Part shown: positions 16,349 to 24,872 of the stretch, one piece after another | Numbering within the stretch: position 1 is the stretch's first letter | Layout: every line of letters begins with the position of its first letter | Notes under the pieces: model-generated | Told to the model about the DNA's origin: nothing | The model's input: only the letters and a program-made list of their open reading frames with translations | Databases searched by the model: none | Position numbers and translations under genes: made by a program | Source: Agathobacter sp. | GTDB taxonomy: Bacteria; Bacillota; Clostridia; Lachnospirales; Lachnospiraceae | NCBI GenBank assembly: GCA_017409825.1 | Contig: JAFQRZ010000010.1 | Location: 1 to 58,169, forward strand | Direction of reading: 5' to 3' | DNA: 58,169 nucleotides

Positions 16349-19300
16349 CTATTCACTAAGGTCATTTTCGATTAAGTTTACAGATACTAATGCAGATACA
16401 CCCTTCTCCTGCATCGTAATACCATAGAGACGGTCTGCTGCCGCCATCGTACCACGACGATGCGTAATTACGATGTACTGTGTATTCTGTGTCAATCGGT
16501 TTAAGTACTGCGCAAAACGTGTTACATTGGAATCGTCCAGTGCAGCTTCAATTTCGTCTAAAAGACAGAATGGAGATGGCTTGAGTGCCTGGATTGCAAA
16601 TAAAAGTGCAATCGCAGTAAGTGCCTTTTCACCACCGGATAACTGCATCATGTTCTGGAGTTTCTTTCCTGGTGGCTGTGCAATAATACGAATACCACAT
16701 TCCAAGATATCCTCATCCTCCACCAATTCCAAAGTACCATGACCACCACCGAACAACTGCTTGAAGGAGCTATCAAATTCCTTCTGGATTTCTGCAAACT
16801 TCTCTTCGAACTGTTTGCGCATACCGTTATCCAGCTCTTCAATAATTCCAATCAAAGTCTGCTCTGCTTCTACCAAGTCATCATGCTGCGTCTTTAGGAA
16901 CTCATAACGCTGAGAAACCTCTTTGTATTCTTCGATTGCGTTTACATTAACATCACCAAGCTTACGGATATCATCCTTGATTTCTGCAATCATCTTCTTT
17001 AATTCTGCAAGGTTGTCATATTCTTCCTTGCGAAGCTCTAATGCCGCATGGGGAGTAATCTCATACTCTTCCCACATATAATTATGCTGGAATTCCGCCG
17101 CATCTGCGAGCTTTTCTAACTGATTGCCCAAACGAATCAATTCTTTATCCAAATTGTTCATACGTTTGGAGATATCTTCCTGTTTCTGGAAGAAACCGCG
17201 GTGTTCCTCTGACATCTGATTCTTCTTTTCTAAGCCCTGTGTCAATTCTTCCTGTAAATGAGCCACAGTTTCTACAGACGCCGCAATAGTAAGCTTAATT
17301 TCTTCGATATCATGCAGTTTCTTTTCTACATCTGCCTTAGCATTTGTCGCATTATCTGAAAGCTCATTCTTTTCATTGTCCAAACGCTCGATTTCGGTAT
17401 GAATACGAGACAGATTTTCCAATACGAACTCTACATTCTGACGCATAGAAGCTTCCTCGATGGTGATATCTGCAACCACCTGCTTCGCCTCTTCTTCGAG
17501 CTTGGTCTGCTCTTCTAAAACAGCCTGGAAATTCTTGCTTTCTTCTTCAATTTCGCCCTTACGACGTTTTGCATACGCGTCTTCTTCAATGATTTTCTGC
17601 TTTCCAACATTGATTTCTGCAATCTGGATTTCCATCTGATCATTTTCATTCATCAGACTTGCAAATGCATTGTCACTATCATTCTTCTGCTGACGTGCAC
17701 GTTCCACATTCATCTGTGCTGCCGTCTGTGCAACTACCTGCTCCTGAATCATCGCTTTTACAGTTTCTAATTCTTCCTCATTCAAGGCAAGTGCTGTAGC
17801 AATATCGTCCTTTCTCGCCTTCATTTCTTCTAAAGCTTTTACGATATCCTTGATATTCTTTTCTAATTCTTCAATTTCACGGTTACGTGCAAGTAAATTC
17901 GAAGAGTTTTTGAACGCACCACCAGCCATAGAACCACCTGGGCTTAAGTATTCCCCTTCTAATGTAACCATATGTAAGGAATAATGATGCTTACGTGCAA
18001 TTGCAATTGCGTGTTCTATCGTATCAACTACCAATACACGACCTAACAAATAAGCTGCTACTTCTTTGTACTTATCTTCGCAGGAAACCAGCTGGTTTGC
18101 CACACCAAGTACACCTTCTTCTCCCATCGCCGCTTCGTTCTTTGGATTGCCCTTAGCAGTCACACTAGTAAGTGGCAAGAAGGTAGCACGTCCAAGACGA
18201 TTGGTTTTTAAGAACTCAATCATCTTCTTTGCTGTCTGTTCATCTTCTGTAACAATATTCTGAATATTTCCACCGAGAGCAGTCTCGATAGCCACTTCAT
18301 ATTTCTTATCTACCTGAATCAAATCAGAAACAACACCCAAAAGACCAGCATTCTGTGCCTTTTGCTCCATCACCTTACGAATACTATTACCATAGCCATC
18401 GTAGCGTTCTGCAATATTCTTTAAGGATTCCAGACGCGACTGCTGTTTGTGGTAATTCATCTGGTTTTCTTCCATCTTCTGGTTGTTTTCTCTATCCTTC
18501 TTCTTCCAGTCTACAAGCTTCTCTAGTAAATCGGTTTCCTGTGCTCTAGAAGAAAGCAACTGCTCATTTACCTTTGCAAGCTCAGCTTCGTAAGACTCTA
18601 AAACTGCCGATAAATCTGCTTCTTCTGTCTTGCGGTCCAATAAACGTTTGCTAAGCTCTGCCTTATGAATATTAATCTGCTCAAGCATCGTATCAAATCT
18701 CTGCTGACGAGCCTTAATCGATGCATTATTGTTCAATAAATCAATCAGCTCTTTCTGACCATTTTCGATGCCAGTATTACACTCTGCAATCTTCGTCTGG
18801 ATTGCTTCTAACTCTGCCTGTGCGTTTGTCTTTCTTTCCTCGATGGCCGACAACTGTTCTTCCAAAACAGCCTTTTTCTCATCATAGCTCTGCTTTGATT
18901 CCACACGTTCCTGCTTATCTTTTTCAATAGCAACAAGACGACCCTGTAAATGCTCGTCTGTCATCTCTGCAGCACGAATTTGTTCGTTCAGGACCTGAAT
19001 CTGGCTCTCTAATTTTTCCTTAGATACGCTTGCCTGACTCATCGTTTCACGAATGGAATTTACCTTTTCATCCATGTCCTTCATGGCTTGCTCTAACGTT
19101 TCGTACTCTTCTTTGATTTTTTCATAAGCCGCATTGGTTTCTTCCATATCTTCGGAAGCAATGCGATGCTTTTCTTTTAACTCTTTTTCATCACGCTCAA
19201 TACGTTCCATTTCCAATAAGAACATATTCACGTCATATTCTTTTAATTCGGCTTTTTTATTTAAATAAATCTTCGCCTTTTCCGACTGGCGTTCCAATGG

Positions 19301-19909
19301 TCCAACCTGGCGTTCCAATTCTGCCAAGATATCATTCACACGAACGTGGTTTTCACGCTCATTATCCAGCTTCTTCTGCGCGGTAGCTTTACGTTTTTTG
19401 TATTTTACAATACCCGCTGCCTCATCAAAAAGCTCACGTCTTTCCTCTGGTTTACCACTTAAGATACGATCAATCTGACCTTGTCCAATGATAGAATAAC
19501 CTTCTTTACCGATACCTGTATCATAGAAAAGCTCCGTCACTTCTTTCAAACGGCATACATTACCATTGATTAAGTATTCACTTTCTCCAGAACGGTACAA
19601 ACGTCTCGCAATCGTTACTTCCTCAAAATCAATCGCAAGCTCATGGTCTGAGTTATCCAACGTAATAGCAACATACGCATAGCTCAGTGGCTTACGATTT
19701 TCAGTACCTGCAAAAATAACGTCCTGCATGGAGGAGCCACGGAGCTGCTTCGTACTTTGCTCACCAAGCACCCAACGTACCGCATCCGCAACGTTACTCT
19801 TACCACTACCATTTGGTCCTACGATACCTGTAATACCATTGTGGAAATCAAATACAATTTTATTGGCAAAGGACTTAAATCCATGTACCTCTAAACTTTT
19901 TAAATACAT
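16349..19909 (-). CDS. smc: Chromosome segregation ATPase SMC
   Basis: This 1186-residue protein is a complete SMC: N-terminal ATPase half with GPNGSGKSNVADAVRW (about 32-47), a long coiled coil, the hinge (about 510-680, with GNIQNIVTEDEQTAK and a PGGSMAGG loop), the returning coiled coil, and the C-terminal half with signature QLSGGEKALTAIALLFA (near 1090) and Walker B CLLDEIEAALDD. It condenses and resolves the chromosome with ScpA and ScpB, which are not in this window. It follows rnc by 3 bp. Confidence 0.98.
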   Translation of the reverse strand: MYLKSLEVHGFKSFANKIVFDFHNGITGIVGPNGSGKSNVADAVRWVLGEQSTKQLRGSSMQDVIFAGTENRKPLSYAYVAITLDNSDHELAIDFEEVTIARRLYRSGESEYLINGNVCRLKEVTELFYDTGIGKEGYSIIGQGQIDRILSGKPEERRELFDEAAGIVKYKKRKATAQKKLDNERENHVRVNDILAELERQVGPLERQSEKAKIYLNKKAELKEYDVNMFLLEMERIERDEKELKEKHRIASEDMEETNAAYEKIKEEYETLEQAMKDMDEKVNSIRETMSQASVSKEKLESQIQVLNEQIRAAEMTDEHLQGRLVAIEKDKQERVESKQSYDEKKAVLEEQLSAIEERKTNAQAELEAIQTKIAECNTGIENGQKELIDLLNNNASIKARQQRFDTMLEQINIHKAELSKRLLDRKTEEADLSAVLESYEAELAKVNEQLLSSRAQETDLLEKLVDWKKKDRENNQKMEENQMNYHKQQSRLESLKNIAERYDGYGNSIRKVMEQKAQNAGLLGVVSDLIQVDKKYEVAIETALGGNIQNIVTEDEQTAKKMIEFLKTNRLGRATFLPLTSVTAKGNPKNEAAMGEEGVLGVANQLVSCEDKYKEVAAYLLGRVLVVDTIEHAIAIARKHHYSLHMVTLEGEYLSPGGSMAGGAFKNSSNLLARNREIEELEKNIKDIVKALEEMKARKDDIATALALNEEELETVKAMIQEQVVAQTAAQMNVERARQQKNDSDNAFASLMNENDQMEIQIAEINVGKQKIIEEDAYAKRRKGEIEEESKNFQAVLEEQTKLEEEAKQVVADITIEEASMRQNVEFVLENLSRIHTEIERLDNEKNELSDNATNAKADVEKKLHDIEEIKLTIAASVETVAHLQEELTQGLEKKNQMSEEHRGFFQKQEDISKRMNNLDKELIRLGNQLEKLADAAEFQHNYMWEEYEITPHAALELRKEEYDNLAELKKMIAEIKDDIRKLGDVNVNAIEEYKEVSQRYEFLKTQHDDLVEAEQTLIGIIEELDNGMRKQFEEKFAEIQKEFDSSFKQLFGGGHGTLELVEDEDILECGIRIIAQPPGKKLQNMMQLSGGEKALTAIALLFAIQALKPSPFCLLDEIEAALDDSNVTRFAQYLNRLTQNTQYIVITHRRGTMAAADRLYGITMQEKGVSALVSVNLIENDLSE

Positions 19910-19912
19910 TCT

Positions 19913-20602
19913 TTACTCTCCTAATGTTGGCTTAAGCAATAACAGGGCCTGATATGCCGCTTCCTGTTCTGCAGCCTTCTTTGTATGTCCTTTTCCTGTG
20001 CTGATTTCTTTGTTTCCTATCAACACTCCCACTTCAAATGTCTTATCGTGGTCCGGACCAGTTTCACCTAATAAAACATAAGTCAACTGCTCATGTTCTC
20101 CCTGCACTACCTCCTGCAGGATAGTCTTGCTATCATAAAAGAGATGCTTATGTTCGATATCTGTCATTATATATTTCAGAACAAACTCTTTTGCACTAGC
20201 AAAACCACCATCCAAATAAATGGCACCTATCACAGCTTCCATTGCATCGGACAAAACAGACTTTCTTTCTCTTCCACCCGTATGATCTTCCCCTTTTCCT
20301 AAGAAAAGATAATCACCCAGATGAATTTCTTCTGTACAAGTTGCAAGTGTTGGCTCACAAACAATACTTGCACGAAGCTTTGTCAACTGTCCCTCTGTAA
20401 GCTTTGGATAATTTTGAAATAAAAACTCACTAGAGATTACTTCCAGTACTGCATCACCCAAAAATTCCAGACGTTCATTATCCGAAAGTTTTTTTAAATG
20501 TTTTTCATTTGCATAAGAGCTATGTGTTAATGCCTGTTTCAGAAGGTGTTCATTTTTGAAAGTATATCCGATTCCTTCCTGGAATTTTTTCAAATCTGAC
20601 AT
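19913..20602 (-). CDS. rnc: Ribonuclease III
   Basis: This 229-residue protein has the RNase III signature NERLEFLGDAVLEVI (about 42-56), the second catalytic cluster DAMEAVIGAIYLDGG, and a C-terminal double-stranded RNA-binding domain ending TKKAAEQEAAYQALL. It processes rRNA and structured transcripts. An in-frame start 57 bases upstream would run into the terminator hairpin at 20632-20657, so I use the ATG at 20602, which has a GGAGGAAAAGGG ribosome-binding site. RNase III would also be the obvious nuclease for RNA duplexes such as the type I antitoxin pair at 49 kb. Confidence 0.96.
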   Translation of the reverse strand: MSDLKKFQEGIGYTFKNEHLLKQALTHSSYANEKHLKKLSDNERLEFLGDAVLEVISSEFLFQNYPKLTEGQLTKLRASIVCEPTLATCTEEIHLGDYLFLGKGEDHTGGRERKSVLSDAMEAVIGAIYLDGGFASAKEFVLKYIMTDIEHKHLFYDSKTILQEVVQGEHEQLTYVLLGETGPDHDKTFEVGVLIGNKEISTGKGHTKKAAEQEAAYQALLLLKPTLGE

Positions 20603-20631
20603 TCCCTTTTCCTCCTTGATAACGCAAAATA

Positions 20632-20657
20632 GACTGTCGCAGTCTCCTGCGACAGTC
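20632..20657 (-). terminator. Hairpin terminator or attenuator after acpP
   Basis: GACTGTCGCAG (20632-20642) and CTGCGACAGTC (20647-20657) form a perfect 11-bp stem with a 4-base loop. The minus-strand T-run after it is poor (TATTTT), so it may allow read-through and set acpP above rnc. Confidence 0.75.
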
Positions 20658-20674
20658 AAATATTATCTTTTTCA

Positions 20675-20908
20675 TTAGCTATTGATTGCGTTTTTAATTT
20701 CTTCAACAGCATCTCCAACTGTAACGATTTTTTCAGCTGCTTCGTTTGGAATTTCAATTTCGAATTCCTCTTCCACACCCATGATAATCTGGAATACATC
20801 CAATGAATCAGCACCAAGGTCGTCGTTAAATGTGCTATCCATTGTAATCGTATCTTCTTCCACGTTTAATACTTCAGCAATAATTTTTTTGATTTTTTCG
20901 AATTCCAT
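20675..20908 (-). CDS. acpP: Acyl carrier protein
   Basis: This 77-residue acidic protein has the 4'-phosphopantetheine attachment serine in [13 protein letters not shown] (Ser near residue 37). It carries acyl chains in fatty-acid synthesis in the cytosol. The ATG at 20908 has a ribosome-binding site (AAAAGGAG) and matches the family start; a longer in-frame extension upstream overlaps plsX and is not used. It lies between plsX and rnc, the standard order. Confidence 0.97.
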   Translation of the reverse strand: MEFEKIKKIIAEVLNVEEDTITMDSTFNDDLGADSLDVFQIIMGVEEEFEIEIPNEAAEKIVTVGDAVEEIKNAINS

Positions 20909-20924
20909 AGTTTTCTCCTTTTTT

Positions 20925-21950
20925 CTACTCTTCTTCCGTTGTATTTTCGACTGTAATATGCTCTTTGATTTTTCCGTTAATATCCTGCTGTTTGAATGTA
21001 ACACACTGGAAAAGTGCATTTGTGATTTCTGTAGACTTCGCACTACCATGTGCTTTTACTACCAATCCATTCAATCCAAGAAGAGGTGCTCCGCCATACT
21101 TAGAAGCATCAAAATCTTTTAATGTTTCTTTCAATGCTGGCATTGCTAATAACGCACCAATCTTACTCTTTAGTGTACTCATAAGTCCTTTTTTTACAAC
21201 CCCAATCAAGGTCTGACTTAAGCCTTCATAAAGTTTCAGGATTACATTCCCAACGAATGCTTCACATACAATTACGTCTGCTCCACCATGTGGAATTTCT
21301 CTTGCTTCGATACAACCGATAAAGTTGATGCCTTCACATTCGTGAAGCTTTGGAATCGTCTCTTTTACGAGAGCATTCCCTTTTTCTTCCTCAGCCCCAA
21401 TGTTTACAATCGCAACCTTCGGATTCTTAATCCCCATAACATTTTCCATATAGATAGAACCCATTTGTGCAAACTGTACCAGGTTTTCAGATTTTGCATC
21501 TACATTTGCCCCACAGTCAATCAGGAGTGACATGCCTGTTTCTGTTGGAATAATCGGTGCAAGTGGTGGACGTTTGATGCCTTTGATACGTCCTACAATG
21601 GTCTGCCCGCCTACCAAAATAGCGCCTGAACTGCCTGCTGATACGAACGCATCTGCCTGCCCTTCTTTAACCATCTTCATAGAAACAACCATAGAAGATT
21701 CTTTCTTTCTACGAATCGCTACTACCGGTGGTTCTGCCATTTCAATTACTTCTGGTGCATGTACCACTTCAATCTGTTCTGCTGGGTAAGAGTATTTCGC
21801 TAATTCTTCTTTTACAACATCTTCCTGTCCTACCAGGAACACCTTGATGTCTTTACGAGAAGAAACTGCATTTACCGCACCTTTTACGATTTCCACTGGG
21901 GCATTGTCGCCACCCATGGCATCCAGTGCAACTTTTGTAATTTCCTGCAT
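20925..21950 (-). CDS. plsX: Phosphate acyltransferase PlsX
   Basis: This 341-residue protein is PlsX, which converts acyl-ACP to acyl-phosphate for phospholipid synthesis at the membrane. Family segments visible are [19 protein letters not shown] (7-25), [12 protein letters not shown] (103-114), [10 protein letters not shown] and [17 protein letters not shown]. It heads the plsX-acpP-rnc-smc-ftsY-ilvA group with its own promoter. In many Firmicutes rpmF directly precedes plsX; here the envelope acetylation operon comes between them on the other strand. Confidence 0.97.
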   Translation of the reverse strand: MQEITKVALDAMGGDNAPVEIVKGAVNAVSSRKDIKVFLVGQEDVVKEELAKYSYPAEQIEVVHAPEVIEMAEPPVVAIRRKKESSMVVSMKMVKEGQADAFVSAGSSGAILVGGQTIVGRIKGIKRPPLAPIIPTETGMSLLIDCGANVDAKSENLVQFAQMGSIYMENVMGIKNPKVAIVNIGAEEEKGNALVKETIPKLHECEGINFIGCIEAREIPHGGADVIVCEAFVGNVILKLYEGLSQTLIGVVKKGLMSTLKSKIGALLAMPALKETLKDFDASKYGGAPLLGLNGLVVKAHGSAKSTEITNALFQCVTFKQQDINGKIKEHITVENTTEEE

Positions 21951-21979
21951 ATAATACCCTCCTTATGCATCTAACTCAA

Positions 21980-22008
21980 AATATACTATAAGTTTATTAG
22001 GAAATCAA
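21980..22008 (-). promoter_or_regulatory. plsX promoter
   Basis: On the minus strand a -35 TTGATT (22003-22008) and a -10 TATATT (21980-21985) are separated by 17 bp, with the plsX start about 30 bp downstream. Confidence 0.7.
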
Positions 22009-22043
22009 CATTATTTTTCATATCTTACCTCTCCTTTTCTACT

Positions 22044-22071
22044 TTGCATTTTCTAAAATAGTAGGTATAAT
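22044..22071 (+). promoter_or_regulatory. Promoter of the acetylation operon
   Basis: TTGCAT (22044-22049) and TATAAT (22066-22071) are 16 bp apart, followed by a GGAGG ribosome-binding site before the ATG at 22117. It diverges from the plsX promoter, with about 35 bp between the two -35 boxes. Confidence 0.75.
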
Positions 22072-22116
22072 AAGTTTTATATAATTATTCATATCTTAAA
22101 TAGGAGGATTCCTGTT

Positions 22117-22980
22117 ATGAAAATACATATTCGAAGACTTGTGCCTATGCTAGTCATGGTAGGACTTGCCGCCATTCTTACGGGCTGTTCACAAGTTACT
22201 ACCACAACGGATATAGATGATCAAGCCATCAGTTATTTAGAAACCCAGTCTCAAACTGATATTTCATCTGTAATTGAAACTCTAAATGCATTGGAGGAAG
22301 AACACAACAAACCTGTAATTCCGCCCGAGGAGCATATTTCTGCCGAAGAAATCCGTGCTCATCTCGCAAGTGGAAATCAAGCTACAGGTGTTTTGACTCC
22401 ATATAAAGTTACTACCTTGGCAGACTCCGAGGCTCCAAAACTACGTGCTTTATTTTCTGATACTATTATAATAGGAAACTCCCGCGCCAAAAGTATATTA
22501 GAAAGCGGAATTCTTTCCGACAATGAGGTGCTTTTTAAATGGGCTGCACACGTAGATGATATTATGGACATTACAGTTCAAGCAGCGAACTTATACCGTG
22601 GAAAAGTATTATTTATCATGGGTGTAAATGACCTCGGCTACTATTGTTCTAACACAGCTGGTTTCAAGGAAGACTATGCTGCTTTGATTGATGCTTATCG
22701 CGAAATCAATCCAACTGGCGAAATATACCTTCAGGAAATCATTCCCGTGAATGAAGCCTATCGCTACCGCTGGCACAATATGGACCGCGTTGGTGCATAT
22801 AATGAAATCATTCGAGAACTTTGCGAAGAAAAAGACTGCGTTTTTGTAAGTTCCGTGCAGTATGCCCTGGAAGAATTCTTATTGGATGATAAAGCAGGTG
22901 TTCACTATGATTACCGATATCATCTTTATTGGGCACAAACCATGGCAAATCAAATGGGATTATGGGAGGAATACGAATGA
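22117..22980 (+). CDS. SGNH-like lipoprotein of an O-acetylation operon
   Basis: This 287-residue protein has a lipoprotein signal with lipobox LTGC (Cys at 24), a linker rich in Glu, and a C-terminal SGNH-like domain from about 112. The blocks seen are IIIGNSRAKS (117-126, GNS in place of GDS, with Ser at 122), MGVNDLGYYC (168-177) and a C-terminal VHYDYRYH segment (262-269). This suggests an esterase or acetyltransferase acting outside the membrane, anchored by lipid. The replacement of the usual Asp in block I is unusual but Ser is kept. It is the first gene of a four-gene operon with a membrane O-acyltransferase. Confidence 0.8.
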   Translation: MKIHIRRLVPMLVMVGLAAILTGCSQVTTTTDIDDQAISYLETQSQTDISSVIETLNALEEEHNKPVIPPEEHISAEEIRAHLASGNQATGVLTPYKVTTLADSEAPKLRALFSDTIIIGNSRAKSILESGILSDNEVLFKWAAHVDDIMDITVQAANLYRGKVLFIMGVNDLGYYCSNTAGFKEDYAALIDAYREINPTGEIYLQEIIPVNEAYRYRWHNMDRVGAYNEIIRELCEEKDCVFVSSVQYALEEFLLDDKAGVHYDYRYHLYWAQTMANQMGLWEEYE

Positions 22981-23456
22981 AAAAAGTAATTTCTATCGAA
23001 ATCGCACTTGTACTGCTTCTTGCAGGCATTATGTTCCTTCTTCTTTCTACCAAGGAACCTAGAATGGACGTAACTGTTGAAGAAGTACAAAACACCTTTT
23101 CTTCTATCAAAGGTGACATAGCAATTGATTATGCAGATGCACTGCGTATTCGTAGCCAGCTTGGCATCAATCCGGCAGAACATGACATGGTAGTTTACTA
23201 TTCTTCCGCCGTAGATGCCATGTATGTATATGAATTTTTACTTATACGTACCGATGAAAACTCTATAGATGCGTTACAATCCACCTTAGAGGAACATATC
23301 GCTACACGCCTAGAGGCATTTCGCGGCTATGGGGAATCACAAACAGCGCTTTTGGAAAAAGCGATAATCAAGCAATATGGCAATTACATCTGCCTTATCG
23401 TAGCAGATGAGCCGTCCACATGGCTTGAGGCCGTTAAAGAACTGTTGGAGGTGTAA
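22977..23456 (+). CDS. DUF4358-type membrane-anchored protein
   Basis: This 159-residue protein begins MKKVISIEIALVLLLAGIMF, a membrane anchor, and the rest is probably external. The pattern of a short anchor, then a domain with MVVYYSSAVDAMYVYEFLLIRT and a C-terminal GNYICLIVADEP segment, resembles DUF4358, a small family found beside MBOAT-SGNH operons in Clostridia. No catalytic residues are evident. The ATG overlaps the stop of the SGNH gene (ATGA), so the two are translationally coupled. Confidence 0.72.
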   Translation: MKKVISIEIALVLLLAGIMFLLLSTKEPRMDVTVEEVQNTFSSIKGDIAIDYADALRIRSQLGINPAEHDMVVYYSSAVDAMYVYEFLLIRTDENSIDALQSTLEEHIATRLEAFRGYGESQTALLEKAIIKQYGNYICLIVADEPSTWLEAVKELLEV

Positions 23457-23457
23457 G

Positions 23458-24846
23458 ATGATATTTAGTAGTTTAACCTTTTTACTTCTCTTCTTCCCCA
23501 TTACACTTTTACTTTATTTTCTCGTGCCAAACCGTGCCAAGAACATCGTATTATTATTATTTAGCTTGATTTTTTATTCTTGGGGAGAACCTGTTTATAT
23601 CATTTTAATGCTATATAGCATTTTATTAAACTATGTCTGTGGTCTCATGATGGACAAATATTCAGACATGCGCAAACACATACTCATATTTGGAGTTTGT
23701 ATAAACCTGTTTATGCTTGGCTTTTTCAAGTATGCCGGATTCCTTACAGAAAGCTTAAATTCTGTCCTGGGAACCTTTGGAATATCAATTCCACAACGAG
23801 ATATCGCACTTCCGATTGGAATCTCTTTTTACACCTTTCAGGCCCTTTCTTATCTAATTGACCTGTATCGTGAAAAATTTCCAGTGCAGAAAAATATCAT
23901 TAATTTTGCACTATATATAACCATGTTCCCACAGCTAATCGCAGGACCAATTGTCCGTTATGAAAGCATAGAGAAAGAATTAAAACATCGTATTATTTCA
24001 TTAGAAAAAGTTGGATATGGTTCCCTCATATTTATTGAAGGTCTCGCTATGAAGGTTCTACTTGCCAACCAAATTGGTCTGGTTGCAGATGAACTTCGTG
24101 CTTTGGCTGGCTCCCTATCCGTGACTTCCGCCTGGCTAAGTGCTTTGGCTTACTTTTTCCAGATTTACTTTGACTTTGCAGGATACTCTACCATGGCAAT
24201 CGGACTTGGCCATATCCTTGGTTTTACCTTCTGCAAAAACTTTGATTACCCATATCTTTCTACCAGTGTAACCGAATTCTGGAGACGCTGGCACATGTCT
24301 TTGGGCACCTGGTTCCGCGAGTATGTATACATACCTTTGGGTGGCAATCGTGTAAGCACGATAAAGCATATTCGCAACATTTTAATCGTTTGGATGCTGA
24401 CCGGTCTGTGGCATGGTGCAGCTTGGAATTTTGTTTTATGGGGACTATATTACGGACTATTACTGCTTTTCGAGAAATTTATTCTATCAAAAATAAATTT
24501 ACCGAAACCAATTGGCTGGCTCTATACAACAATACTCGTACTCATTGGATGGGTTTTATTCTCTAGCGAAAATCTTTCCCAGTGTATGCAGATTCTTTCC
24601 GCTATGTTTGGTATCGGAAATGTATTGTTTGACACAACTTCGTTGTATTACTTAATGACCGGTGGCTTCATGCTGATTTTATGCGCCATCTGCTCCACCC
24701 CGCTTTTGAAATGGCTCAAAGAAAAGTTACTTCATTTTGCACTTGGAAAACTATTCCTCGGATGTCTTTATGTAGTAATATTAGCATTATGTATTTTGTT
24801 TTTAGTAGTACAGAACTATAATCCATTCCTGTACTTCCGCTTTTAA
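23458..24846 (+). CDS. MBOAT O-acyltransferase (AlgI/DltB type)
   Basis: This 462-residue polytopic membrane protein has the AlgI hallmarks: FYSWGEPVYI near residue 37, FAGYSTMAIGLGHILGF, TEFWRRWHMSLGTWFREYVYIPLGG, and LTGLWHGAAWNFVLWG with the conserved active-site histidine. It should move acetyl groups from a cytoplasmic donor across the membrane to extracellular acetyltransferases, here the SGNH proteins encoded on both sides. The ATG has a TTGGAGG ribosome-binding site at the end of the previous gene. The acceptor polymer is unknown. Confidence 0.93.
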   Translation: MIFSSLTFLLLFFPITLLLYFLVPNRAKNIVLLLFSLIFYSWGEPVYIILMLYSILLNYVCGLMMDKYSDMRKHILIFGVCINLFMLGFFKYAGFLTESLNSVLGTFGISIPQRDIALPIGISFYTFQALSYLIDLYREKFPVQKNIINFALYITMFPQLIAGPIVRYESIEKELKHRIISLEKVGYGSLIFIEGLAMKVLLANQIGLVADELRALAGSLSVTSAWLSALAYFFQIYFDFAGYSTMAIGLGHILGFTFCKNFDYPYLSTSVTEFWRRWHMSLGTWFREYVYIPLGGNRVSTIKHIRNILIVWMLTGLWHGAAWNFVLWGLYYGLLLLFEKFILSKINLPKPIGWLYTTILVLIGWVLFSSENLSQCMQILSAMFGIGNVLFDTTSLYYLMTGGFMLILCAICSTPLLKWLKEKLLHFALGKLFLGCLYVVILALCILFLVVQNYNPFLYFRF

Positions 24847-24872
24847 CAAACAGAAAGGAGACCTGTTTTATT

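Noticed and set aside
20675-21049. Long form of acyl carrier protein (124 residues)
   Set aside because: The extension lies in plsX, and the ATG at 20908 has a good ribosome-binding site and the normal family length.
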